Assembly: GCA_943354045.1 (NCBI GenBank)
Contig: CALRBF010000001.1
Coordinates: 186,001-250,000, forward strand
From: Parcubacteria group bacterium
Lineage (GTDB): Bacteria; Patescibacteria; Paceibacteria; SW-4-49-11
Reading direction: 5' to 3'
DNA length: 64,000 bases
Under the pieces are notes generated by a model, which did no database searches, was not told where the DNA came from, and was given only the letters and a program-made list of their open reading frames with translations. This document shows positions 47,397 to 55,028 of this stretch, in pieces; the stretch's first letter is position 1, and every line of letters begins with the position of its first letter. The position numbers and the translations under genes were made by a program.

Positions 47397-50282
47397 CTAT
47401 TTTATGTCCTCTAAAACGGTAATATATATCAAAAACTCTTCTTGTTCTACTTTTACTTTTTGCGTATTTTCGTGTTCCAAAAGAGATTTGAATTCCCATT
47501 CCACCACTCCAACTGGCTCACTAATAATTGCTTGATGCGTTTTGATAAGATTTACCATTGTCTCAGAAGCATCTATAGTGAGTTTAATATTCTGCTCTTT
47601 AGAAAGGCGGGCATTTTTACGGGTAATTTGAAGATTACGAATTAATTCTCGCACCAATCCCTCTTCTCTAAGCTCATCTGTAATAGTATCATCAAGACTC
47701 AATATATATCCTAAATGTTCAATACTATTATCTGAAACATTATGAGTTACTACTTCTTTTACATTAATTTCTGTCCTGATAATATCCTTCATCCAATCAG
47801 CGAGTTCCAATCCCTCAATCCCAAGAGATTGCAATGGCTGCCTTACCTTTATCGCTGACACTTCTCGCAGTTTGAATCCTTGCTCCAGAATAACTTTTAC
47901 CTGTTCCACTTGATTTAATACCAACTCATCAATTTCTCCATCATATTCAGGATATTGACTCAAATGAATTGACTCAACTGCCTGCGGGTTTTGTGATACT
48001 ACTAATTGCTGATACAAATATTCGGTGATAAATGGAGCAAATGGTGCCAAGAGATGTAATAATTTCACAAAATTATCATATAAAGTTTGTAAAAATTCAA
48101 TATCTCCACTTGCAAAGTCATTGCGGGCTGTACGAATATACCATTTTGACATATCATCCATACAAGCTTTTATCTCACGAGTAGCTTGTGGAATACGATA
48201 ATTATCTAAAGCATTATTAATTTCCTGACTAGTATAATTCAGTCTGGTATATAACCATTCATTTTTAGGGTTTTTTGGCTTTTCAGATTGAAGAGCTGGA
48301 GTCCAATTATTAACATTGGCATAAGTAACCAAGAAACTATATATATTCCAAAGAGGTAATATATATTCTTGAGTCATCATTTTGACTGTCTTCCCTGAAA
48401 TAATAGTATCTTCTCCCGCTGCAATAGGAGTAGAGAAAAAATTAAGTCTCACGGCATCAGCTCCAAACTGGTCAATAAGTTCAATCGGATTAGTATAATT
48501 CTTTTTACTTTTAGATAATTTTTGACCATTATCAGCCAAAACCAAACCATTTACCATTACATTACGATAACTTGGCTTATCAAATAATGCGGTAGAGATA
48601 GCCAAAAGGGAATAAAACCAACCTCTGGTCTGATCTACCCCCTCAGCGATATATTCTGCTGGGAATTTGGACTCAAATAATTCTTTATTTTCAAAAGGAT
48701 AATGAAATCGAGCAAAAGGCATAGACCCTGAATCATACCAAACATCTAATACATCAGGAATTCTGTTATATGTCTCTCCCTCAAACGTAAATGATATATC
48801 ATCTACAAAAGGTCTATGGGGGTCATCCAACTCAACTCCTGATAATTCTTGTAATTCAGCAAATGAACCAATAATTTTGGTTTTTCCTGATTCAGATTTC
48901 CATATTGGAAGAGGAGTACCCCAATATCGTGTCCGAGAAATCCCCCAATCTTTGATTTCTCTCAACCAATTACCAAATCTCCCCTCTTTGATATGATCAG
49001 GAATCCAATTAATGGTCTCATTATTCTCCGCCAGCCTATCCCGCAAAGTGCTCATTGCGACATACCAAGAAGTAATAGGTTTATAAATGAGCGGGGTATT
49101 GGTACGCCAACACATAGGCAAATCATGCTCATAATCCTCCACTTTGAAGAGTTTATTAGCTTGTTTTAAGTCTTCAATAATATATTTATTGGCTTTGCGA
49201 TAAAACATACCCGCATAAGGCTTAATTTCATCAACAAAATCTCCCTGATCATTCAACACATCTACTGAGACTATCCCTACTTTTTGGAAAATTTCATTAT
49301 CCTCCGCTCCATAAGGGGCAAGATGCACAATTCCAGTTCCTGAATCGGTGGTCACATAATCTCCCTCATAAATCACAAAAGCATTTTCTTTACCTACAAA
49401 ATAATTGAATAAAGGCTTATAACTCTTAGCTAGTAAATCTTGTCCTTTATACTCGGCAAGCACGGTATACTCTTCTCCAAAAACACTCTGAGCTAAATCT
49501 CGAGCCACTATGTATTGTTCCTTTGTATTAGGTAATTTAACTTGCACATAGTCAATTTGTTTGTTAACCGCTAGGGCAAAATTAGTCGGCAATGTCCAAG
49601 GAGTAGTAGTCCAAGCTAATACAAAAGTATTAGGGCTGTCTGTCAGCTCAAATTTAATCGTAACAGCAGGATCAATTTGTTTTTTATACCCTCCCAGTGC
49701 CACCTCAGCATTAGAAAGTGTTGTTCCCGCCCGAGTAGAATACGGTACTACTTTGAACCCTTCATACAAAAGCCCCTTGCGATATAGTTCTGATAAGCTC
49801 CACCATACTGATTCGATATAATCAGCATCCATAGTAGCATATTCCTCATCAGAATTAGTAAGTCTTCCTAATTTTTCTTCTAATTCAATAATGCCCTCTC
49901 GATGAGTTGATACTGATTCACGACATAATTGATTGAATTTGGCTATTCCATAGTCTTCTATATCTTTTTTTTGCTGAAATTCAAGCTTCTTTTCAATTTC
50001 GTATTCCACCGGAATACCCTGACAATCCCAACCAAGACTACGAGTGACACAATATCCTTTCATAGTCCAATATCGAGGAATAATATCCTTGAGCGCAAAG
50101 GTGAGCATATGTCCTGAATGAGGAGCCCCATTAGCAGTAATAGGCCCATCATAAAATGTTTTAGTCTTATCTGCGGGACGCGACTCTATAGATTTTTGTA
50201 AAATATTCTCAATTTTCCAAAATTCCAATATGTCTTTTTCTAAATCCGGAAAAGAAACATTAAAGGGAGGCTTATTAAACAT
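47397..50282 (-). CDS. ileS: Isoleucyl-tRNA synthetase
   Basis: 961 residues. The HIGH-equivalent is HSGHM, in a context (ALKDIIPRYWTMKGY then GWDCQGIPVEYEIEKKL) resembling eukaryote-like type B IleRS rather than type A. The CP1 editing domain (WTTTPWTLPTNFALAVN) is present. KSKKNY serves as KMSKS. The C-terminal anticodon-binding part is complete, without the Cys zinc finger of type A. Type B enzymes are commonly mupirocin-insensitive, which is inference here. Confidence 0.95.
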   Translation of the reverse strand: MFNKPPFNVSFPDLEKDILEFWKIENILQKSIESRPADKTKTFYDGPITANGAPHSGHMLTFALKDIIPRYWTMKGYCVTRSLGWDCQGIPVEYEIEKKLEFQQKKDIEDYGIAKFNQLCRESVSTHREGIIELEEKLGRLTNSDEEYATMDADYIESVWWSLSELYRKGLLYEGFKVVPYSTRAGTTLSNAEVALGGYKKQIDPAVTIKFELTDSPNTFVLAWTTTPWTLPTNFALAVNKQIDYVQVKLPNTKEQYIVARDLAQSVFGEEYTVLAEYKGQDLLAKSYKPLFNYFVGKENAFVIYEGDYVTTDSGTGIVHLAPYGAEDNEIFQKVGIVSVDVLNDQGDFVDEIKPYAGMFYRKANKYIIEDLKQANKLFKVEDYEHDLPMCWRTNTPLIYKPITSWYVAMSTLRDRLAENNETINWIPDHIKEGRFGNWLREIKDWGISRTRYWGTPLPIWKSESGKTKIIGSFAELQELSGVELDDPHRPFVDDISFTFEGETYNRIPDVLDVWYDSGSMPFARFHYPFENKELFESKFPAEYIAEGVDQTRGWFYSLLAISTALFDKPSYRNVMVNGLVLADNGQKLSKSKKNYTNPIELIDQFGADAVRLNFFSTPIAAGEDTIISGKTVKMMTQEYILPLWNIYSFLVTYANVNNWTPALQSEKPKNPKNEWLYTRLNYTSQEINNALDNYRIPQATREIKACMDDMSKWYIRTARNDFASGDIEFLQTLYDNFVKLLHLLAPFAPFITEYLYQQLVVSQNPQAVESIHLSQYPEYDGEIDELVLNQVEQVKVILEQGFKLREVSAIKVRQPLQSLGIEGLELADWMKDIIRTEINVKEVVTHNVSDNSIEHLGYILSLDDTITDELREEGLVRELIRNLQITRKNARLSKEQNIKLTIDASETMVNLIKTHQAIISEPVGVVEWEFKSLLEHENTQKVKVEQEEFLIYITVLEDIK

Positions 50283-50359
50283 AGCGGAATTTATTAATTA
50301 TTGGTCTTATAATAGCATACAATTACTTCCTTTTCAATTCACCCAAAATACTATATACT
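50283..50359. other. Promoter region for ileS (left) and a small RNA (right)
   Basis: The minus strand has TATGCTATTAT near 50309-50319 upstream of ileS. The plus strand has TATACT near 50350-50355 that could start the downstream structured RNA. No coding sequence is seen. Confidence 0.4.
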
Positions 50360-50502
50360 AGTACTAAGCCTTCAGAATGGGGCTGCGAAAAATTGAAACC
50401 CACCTGACTTTACAGGGAAAAATATATTATTTTCCGATGTCTATATTAAGGGATTCAGACGCAGCATGCAAATGCAAGCCCCTGCATTGAGGGCTTTTTT
50501 AT
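50360..50502 (+). ncRNA. Candidate structured small RNA, family not recognised
   Basis: About 140 nt between a TATACT box and a rho-independent terminator. GCTGCG (about 50379-50384) can pair with CGCAGC (about 50460-50465). The overlapping GGGGCT can instead pair with AGCCCC (about 50477-50482), which in turn forms the terminator stem with GGGCT. GGAAAA/TTTTCC forms a middle hairpin. No frame encodes a protein and no gene follows in range, so a stand-alone sRNA is likelier than a riboswitch. 6S RNA is one possibility, not demonstrated. Confidence 0.5.
50476..50502 (+). terminator. Terminator of the candidate small RNA
   Basis: AAGCCC/GGGCTT stem with a T tract. Confidence 0.75.
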
Positions 50503-50509
50503 TGTAAAC

Positions 50510-50779
50510 AAAATGAAAAGAGTCGGCCTAATGCGGACGACTCTCTTTTTGATCTTGTGAGAATTGGCCTAGCGACCAACCATGAAGAGCCCCTCCACCG
50601 ACTCCACAGGATGTGGTGGAAGAGAGTTGAGGAATCGGCATTCCCCTGGCCCGCAGAGACAAGAATCTCCCGTCTCTGTACAGGTGGTCGGTCTCCGGGG
50701 TACGGAGAAGGGATCACCCTTGCGGGTTGTGATCAAGTCCCAAGCATCACTGGTCAAAACAGTTCTCAAATGAACAACG
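50510..50779 (-). ncRNA. GC-rich transcription unit: small RNA or small protein gene
   Basis: A perfect canonical promoter (TTGACA, 16 nt, TATAAT) reads leftward into about 265 bases ending in a terminator hairpin. The only sizeable frame would start at an ATG at 50784 (71 residues to 50569, with CLCGPGEC), but that ATG lies upstream of the predicted transcription start. The sequence holds many short-range hairpins, such as CCACC...GGTGG, CAGAGAC...GTCTCTG and TCTCCG...CGGAGA. I favour a structured RNA; a protein starting at an internal TTG cannot be excluded. Confidence 0.45.
50519..50550. terminator. Hairpin terminator, probably bidirectional
   Basis: Arms AGAGTCG (50519-50525) and CGACTCT (50538-50544), with T-rich tracts on both outer sides. 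Confidence 0.75.
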
Positions 50780-50785
50780 TTCATA

Positions 50786-50813
50786 ATTATACTCTTTTTA
50801 TTTAAATTGTCAA
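50786..50813 (-). promoter_or_regulatory. Canonical sigma-70-type promoter of the GC-rich unit
   Basis: The minus strand reads TTGACA, a 16-nt AT-rich spacer, TATAAT (hexamer at 50786-50791). Both boxes match consensus exactly, among the strongest promoters in the window. Confidence 0.85.
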
Positions 50814-50855
50814 GTGTAACTAACTTATACAATATTAATGCCATTTAAACTACTT

Positions 50856-50866
50856 TATGATATACT
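50856..50866 (+). promoter_or_regulatory. Extended -10 promoter giving leaderless rmlC mRNA
   Basis: TATGATATACT. The hexamer ends 7 bases before the rmlC ATG, so the start codon coincides with the predicted first transcribed base. Confidence 0.65.
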
Positions 50867-50873
50867 TATATAT

Positions 50874-51422
50874 ATGAATATTATATCAACCTCAATTCCA
50901 GATTTACTTATTATAGAACCTCAGGTTTTCACAGATACACGAGGATATTTTGTAGAAACATATAGTCAGGTAAAGTTTGCAGATAAGAATCTGAATTATA
51001 GCTTTGTACAAGACAATCAGTCATTCTCTCAATATGGCACTATTCGGGGATTACATTTTCAAACAGGAGAATCAGCACAAGCTAAATTAGTAAGAGCTGT
51101 GTCGGGGATTGTACTCGATGTAGCAGTAGATTTAAGACCCAACTCCCCAACTCGGGGGCAATATATAGCTGTAGAATTATCTGACAAAAACTTTAGACAA
51201 TTACTTATTCCTCGAGGTTTTGCTCATGGATTTGCCGTATTGTCTGAGACAGCAATTTTTGCTTATAAATGCGATAATAATTATCACAAAGATGCAGAGG
51301 GAGGAATTATTTTCTCTGATTCCACACTTAATATCGATTGGCAAATCCCAAAAGACAAACAAATAGTTGCAGATAAAGATTTGCAATGGCCGAGTTTAGA
51401 AGAATATTTAAGAAAACTATGA
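50874..51422 (+). CDS. rmlC: dTDP-4-dehydrorhamnose 3,5-epimerase
   Basis: 182 residues from MNIISTSIPD. Cupin fold with DTRGYFVETYS, FVQDNQSFSQYGTIRGLHFQ (catalytic His in RGLHFQ), VLDVAVDLR and IPRGFAHGF, all RmlC hallmarks. It makes dTDP-4-keto-L-rhamnose for surface rhamnose polymers. Its TGA stop overlaps the rmlD ATG (ATGA), so the pair is coupled. rmlA and rmlB are not in the window. Confidence 0.95.
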   Translation: MNIISTSIPDLLIIEPQVFTDTRGYFVETYSQVKFADKNLNYSFVQDNQSFSQYGTIRGLHFQTGESAQAKLVRAVSGIVLDVAVDLRPNSPTRGQYIAVELSDKNFRQLLIPRGFAHGFAVLSETAIFAYKCDNNYHKDAEGGIIFSDSTLNIDWQIPKDKQIVADKDLQWPSLEEYLRKL

Positions 51423-52255
51423 TATTAGTTACAGGAGCCAATGGACAATTAGGACAATGTCTAAGAGCTATTCTAACTGACAAGCAAGCTATATTCAGAG
51501 GCCGTGAATTAGATATTACTAATATATCAGCTCTACAAGATTTTGTAGAGAAAAATTCTATTACTTCTATTATCAATGCCGCCGCCTATACCGCAGTAGA
51601 TAAAGCCGAGCAAGAAATTGAAATTGCCTATCAAGTGAATAGTGAGGGAGCTCATAACCTTGCTCTTATTAGTCAGCAATTCACAATTCCCCTTATACAT
51701 ATTTCTACTGATTATGTATTCGATGGGACAAATCATATTCCCTATACAGAAGATGATAATACTAATCCCCTTTCCATATATGGTAAATCCAAATTAGAGG
51801 GTGAGAAGGCTATTATAGAACTTGCGCATTCAGCATATATTATTCGAACTTCTTGGCTATATTCTCCTTATGGCAATAATTTTGTAAAGTCAATCACCCG
51901 CCTTGCCCAAGAGCGAGATATACTCAATATAGTTTCAGATCAAATTGGAAGCCCAACTTATGCTCCTGATTTAGCTAAAGCTATTCTTAAATTATTACCC
52001 AAACTCCCATCTGGCACAAAACAACTCTTGCATTATTCTAATCAAGGTGTGGCATCTTGGTATGATTTTGCTTATGAAATTGTAAACCTACAACATATTG
52101 AATGCCAAATAGTACCAATTCCAACTACAGATTATCCTACTCCTGCTCAAAGACCCTATTATTCTGTGCTCGATAAAAGACGCATTACTACCATAGTAAA
52201 TTCTCCGATTCCTCATTGGAAACATAGTCTACAGAGATATTTAGAATCCCAATAA
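51419..52255 (+). CDS. rmlD: dTDP-4-dehydrorhamnose reductase
   Basis: 278 residues from MILVTGANGQLGQCL; the longer frame inside rmlC is rejected because of this Rossmann start. STDYVFDGTN and YGKSKLEGE (catalytic Tyr-X3-Lys) identify the short-chain reductase RmlD. It makes dTDP-L-rhamnose. Its last 68 bases overlap the convergent kinase-like gene, a long overlap even for a compact genome. Confidence 0.95.
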   Translation: MILVTGANGQLGQCLRAILTDKQAIFRGRELDITNISALQDFVEKNSITSIINAAAYTAVDKAEQEIEIAYQVNSEGAHNLALISQQFTIPLIHISTDYVFDGTNHIPYTEDDNTNPLSIYGKSKLEGEKAIIELAHSAYIIRTSWLYSPYGNNFVKSITRLAQERDILNIVSDQIGSPTYAPDLAKAILKLLPKLPSGTKQLLHYSNQGVASWYDFAYEIVNLQHIECQIVPIPTTDYPTPAQRPYYSVLDKRRITTIVNSPIPHWKHSLQRYLESQ

Positions 52256-52778
52256 ATTGCTTAATTTGCTCTAGCCTCTCTTCTACACTACCTCTTGCAA
52301 TACAATATTGTTCTGGTTTTAACCATAAAGCTAAATGTTCTTCTAATACATCTGCAACTTGTATTTGTGATTTGGGATCGGCCCTCAAATATTCTGCCTC
52401 TGCTGGGAATTCTACCGGACAATAAATAATATAATCATATTGCAATAATCTCTCTCTGATAAGAGCTTTATATAATTTTAAATCAATATCAGACATAGTA
52501 CTAGATACCACCGTATACCCGAGATAGTCGAGTACAGATCTATCCGTAATAAATCCACTATCCCAAAGAGCATTTTCTTTATTTAATTGATTCAATAATA
52601 AATGTTTTTGGAATATAGCCCGCACATCACTCGGTAATTTTTCAAAATCAACTACACCATTATCCTCCCAAAAATTCCTCACTGTTCTTTTGAGAGTATT
52701 TAACTGATAATATTCTCTTAAAGGCTCCAATAAAGTGCTTTTTCCCGTACCATGTGCTCCCGTCAAAATTATTTTCAT
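52188..52778 (-). CDS. P-loop nucleoside/nucleotide-kinase-like ATPase
   Basis: 196 residues. Walker A GAHGTGKSTLLEPL begins at residue 7. FITDRSVLDYLGY gives the DRS-type motif and YDYIIYCPVEFPAE the core beta strand; a lid-like region with RAD follows. It matches the AAA_28/NadR-kinase-like group; deoxynucleoside or ribosylnicotinamide kinase activity is possible, and the substrate is not determined. The C-terminal 22 residues are encoded across the rmlD 3' end. Confidence 0.75.
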   Translation of the reverse strand: MKIILTGAHGTGKSTLLEPLREYYQLNTLKRTVRNFWEDNGVVDFEKLPSDVRAIFQKHLLLNQLNKENALWDSGFITDRSVLDYLGYTVVSSTMSDIDLKLYKALIRERLLQYDYIIYCPVEFPAEAEYLRADPKSQIQVADVLEEHLALWLKPEQYCIARGSVEERLEQIKQFIGILNISVDYVSNEESENLLW

Positions 52779-52780
52779 AT

Positions 52781-52791
52781 CATGCTATACT
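52781..52791 (+). promoter_or_regulatory. Extended -10 promoter for gnd
   Basis: CATGCTATACT, 26 bases before the gnd ATG. It also lies in the divergent start region of the kinase-like gene. Confidence 0.6.
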
Positions 52792-52817
52792 ATTAATATA
52801 TCTAAATTATAATATAT

Positions 52818-53717
52818 ATGAATATTGGAATTATTGGGCTCGGGAAAATGGGACTCGCTATAGCCAAGAGAGCTATACAGCATAATCATACTGTATCTGG
52901 ATTTGCACCCTCAGAGGAAACACGCAATTTAGCTAACACTTTTGGAGTCACTACCTATGAGTCAGTAGCCGATCTCATATCACATTTACCTACTCCTCGT
53001 ACTATTTGGCTTATGGTCCCAGCTGGTGAAATTACTCGATCCACTATTATTACCTTATCCGAAATACTTGTCCCCGGAGACACTATAATTGATGGAGGAA
53101 ATAGTTATTTTAAAGATTCCCAAATTCAAGCCGAGTTACTCGAATCAAAATCAATCAACTTTATTGATGTCGGAACCAGTGGAGGCCTTAAAGGTGAGGA
53201 AATTGGATTCTCTCTCATGATAGGAGGAGATAAAACTCTAATAAAATCCTATAATCCACTCTGGGAAGCTCTTGCAGCTCCTGATGCCTATGCCTATATG
53301 GGAGCATCTGGTTCCGGTCATTTTGTAAAAATGGTGCATAATGGAATTGAATATGGAATTATGCAGGCCATGGCTGAAGGATTTGAACTCGTAAAAGAAG
53401 GTCCCTATTCTAATCTCAATATGCAAGAAGTATCTAAAGTTTGGAAAAATGGTTCTATTATTCGCTCATTCTTGATGGACTTAGCCTATGATGCTTTTCA
53501 AAAAGAAGCTAATCTTGATTCTATTATCGATTATGTGGATGATAATGGTATGGGAAGATGGACAGTTAATACTGCTATAGAACATGCCGTACCACTACCC
53601 GTAATTACCGATGCCGTATATGCTCGCTTCCGCTCTCGACAACAAGAATCCTTTGCGGGTAAAACTCTCGCTGCCCTCCGCAATGAATTTGGTGGGCATG
53701 AAGTAAAAAAGAAATAA
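52818..53717 (+). CDS. gnd: 6-phosphogluconate dehydrogenase, short (GntZ/YqeC-like) form
   Basis: 299 residues against about 470 for the long form. Rossmann motif GLGKMGLAIAKRA, IDGGNSYFKDS, DVGTSGGLKGEE and the catalytic-Lys segment KMVHNGIEYGIMQAMAEGFEL are all present. Oxidative decarboxylation of 6-phosphogluconate gives ribulose-5-phosphate, feeding rpe, rpiB and tkt. The short form usually prefers NAD. No glucose-6-phosphate dehydrogenase or gluconate kinase is nearby. Confidence 0.93.
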   Translation: MNIGIIGLGKMGLAIAKRAIQHNHTVSGFAPSEETRNLANTFGVTTYESVADLISHLPTPRTIWLMVPAGEITRSTIITLSEILVPGDTIIDGGNSYFKDSQIQAELLESKSINFIDVGTSGGLKGEEIGFSLMIGGDKTLIKSYNPLWEALAAPDAYAYMGASGSGHFVKMVHNGIEYGIMQAMAEGFELVKEGPYSNLNMQEVSKVWKNGSIIRSFLMDLAYDAFQKEANLDSIIDYVDDNGMGRWTVNTAIEHAVPLPVITDAVYARFRSRQQESFAGKTLAALRNEFGGHEVKKK

Positions 53718-53719
53718 AT

Positions 53720-54262
53720 TTATTTACTATAATCTTTTAGCAAAGTATTATACTTTTTATTCTGATCCGCAATATCTTTTCTTTGCTCTTCATTTACCGG
53801 AAAGCTAAAACATTTTTCCTCATAACTATCCTTGGATTTACATTCTTCACTCACCTCAGTATAAAAAGCATTACTGATTTCAGATTGACTCATAGCTTCA
53901 ATATCTATCGCGATAATTTGTATTGATTGTCCAAAAACTTGAGATTTCACGAGAATATATTGAGTGTTTTTATCTTTTTTACCCAGTATATATTCAGCCT
54001 TGTCACAAGGTTTATCTGTAGTACATTCTCGCAATGTCAATTCTTTTTCTCCTGATTTGAATATACATTTCGCTCCTATCGCTTCGGTTTCACTACAACC
54101 TTCAGCACTAAGACTATGTTTAATAATCTCAGTTTTAGGACTAAAAATAGCAAATATAGTAGTGACAATTATTACTAATACAATTGCAATACCATTGCGT
54201 ATCCAACGTTTATTGGAGGCTTTGGGTGTTTCTGTAGGAGATAGATTTATTCTATCGGACAT
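53720..54262 (-). CDS. Single-pass membrane protein, unknown function
   Basis: 180 residues. A short cytoplasmic segment, one helix (about 23-42), then an extracytoplasmic domain with six Cys (in EGCSETEAIGAKC, LRECTTDKPC, EECKSKDSYEEKC), likely forming disulfides, which fits the DsbA-like proteins. No family recognised. It overlaps the glutaredoxin-fold gene by 16 bases. Confidence 0.7.
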   Translation of the reverse strand: MSDRINLSPTETPKASNKRWIRNGIAIVLVIIVTTIFAIFSPKTEIIKHSLSAEGCSETEAIGAKCIFKSGEKELTLRECTTDKPCDKAEYILGKKDKNTQYILVKSQVFGQSIQIIAIDIEAMSQSEISNAFYTEVSEECKSKDSYEEKCFSFPVNEEQRKDIADQNKKYNTLLKDYSK

Positions 54263-54534
54263 ACTTTTGGATTATTATCTACTTCATTTTGAGGTGATTT
54301 ACCATACGTTTTCTGAAGATATTCCACAATAGCATCAGATTCATACATCATAATACCTTTAGATTGATCCACTAGAAACGGAACTTGAGGCTGTCCTCCT
54401 AATTTCAACATAATTTCTCTTTGCTGAGATCCTGTATGTGAAATTCTACATATATAATCAAGCTCTAATTCATTGAGCACAACTCTAACTTTACGACAAA
54501 AGTGACAATCTTCTCTTTGATATAATTCCAACAT
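54247..54534 (-). CDS. Glutaredoxin/GST-N-like thioredoxin-fold protein
   Basis: 95 residues. CHFC (Cys10, Cys13) in YQREDCHFCRKVR, then QPQVPFLVD with the cis-Pro and YESDAIVEYLQ, which matches the N-terminal thioredoxin fold of glutathione S-transferases and glutaredoxin-2-like proteins, without the helical C-terminal domain. Glutathione synthesis is not seen here. The last about 16 residues overlap the next gene. Function probably thiol exchange. Confidence 0.8.
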   Translation of the reverse strand: MLELYQREDCHFCRKVRVVLNELELDYICRISHTGSQQREIMLKLGGQPQVPFLVDQSKGIMMYESDAIVEYLQKTYGKSPQNEVDNNPKVCPIE

Positions 54535-54562
54535 AGCGATAATATTAATTATTACTTCTTTT

Positions 54563-54573
54563 ATTATAGCATA
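54563..54573 (-). promoter_or_regulatory. Extended -10 promoter for the glutaredoxin/GST-N-like gene
   Basis: The minus strand reads TATGCTATAAT, 29 bases before the ATG. Confidence 0.6.
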
Positions 54574-54577
54574 AAGT

Positions 54578-54610
54578 AAAAAACCACCCAGTAAGCTAGG
54601 TGGTTTAATT
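54578..54610 (-). terminator. Terminator of the small orphan gene at 54624-54890
   Basis: Arms AAACCACC (54581-54588) and GGTGGTTT (54599-54606), followed on the minus strand by a T tract. Confidence 0.8.
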
Positions 54611-54623
54611 AAGATTGCGATGA

Positions 54624-54890
54624 TTAGCGAGTATTGCCGAAGCCTTCACCTGGCTGCCACCGCTTTGGAGTAGCAGATTTTTTATGAGTTGTGTTAACAT
54701 TATCAACCAATCCCAACTCCATCTCTGCAAGCCTAATTATAGCGCCAACATCTAGAGGAGTAATAGCAACCTCTTCTAGAGGAAAAATTGGTTCAATTAT
54801 TCTAGCTCCAGAAGAGGTTGGAACTATTCTCCAACGCGAGCGAGAACAAACCTGTACGGGACGAGTTGGGCGAGAAATGAGCTTTGTCAT
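54624..54890 (-). CDS. Small orphan protein, unknown function
   Basis: 88 residues from MTKLISRPTRP, the first ATG clearly downstream of the predicted transcription start. Basic N-terminus, a middle stretch FPLEEVAITPLDVGAIIRLAE that may be helical, and a basic tail KSATPKRWQPGEGFG. No family is recognised. It has a -35 TTGACA (54940-54945) and a -10 near TATATA (54917-54922), plus its own terminator. Codon composition is more GC-rich than the neighbours. Confidence 0.6.
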   Translation of the reverse strand: MTKLISRPTRPVQVCSRSRWRIVPTSSGARIIEPIFPLEEVAITPLDVGAIIRLAEMELGLVDNVNTTHKKSATPKRWQPGEGFGNTR

Positions 54891-54916
54891 CTTTATAAGA
54901 ACAACTATGAATATAT

Positions 54917-54945
54917 TATATATCATATCTAGACATATTTGTCAA
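54917..54945 (-). promoter_or_regulatory. Canonical promoter for the 54624-54890 gene
   Basis: The minus strand reads TTGACA, 17 nt, TATATA (TATAAT slightly downstream is an alternative -10). Confidence 0.65.
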
Positions 54946-54987
54946 TAGCTGACTACAAAATAATTATTATTGAATAAGATGCCATTC

Positions 54988-54998
54988 TTTGATATACT
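54988..54998 (+). promoter_or_regulatory. Extended -10 promoter for valS
   Basis: TTTGATATACT, 30 bases before the valS ATG. A second TATACT at 55012-55017 would give a nearly leaderless transcript. Confidence 0.5.
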
Positions 54999-55028
54999 AC
55001 ACAGTAATTAGTATACTATATCTCATCT

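Noticed and set aside
50557..50805. Rightward reading frames opposite the GC-rich unit
   Set aside because: The only good promoter and terminator arrangement reads leftward; the frames are long because the region is GC-rich and poor in stops.
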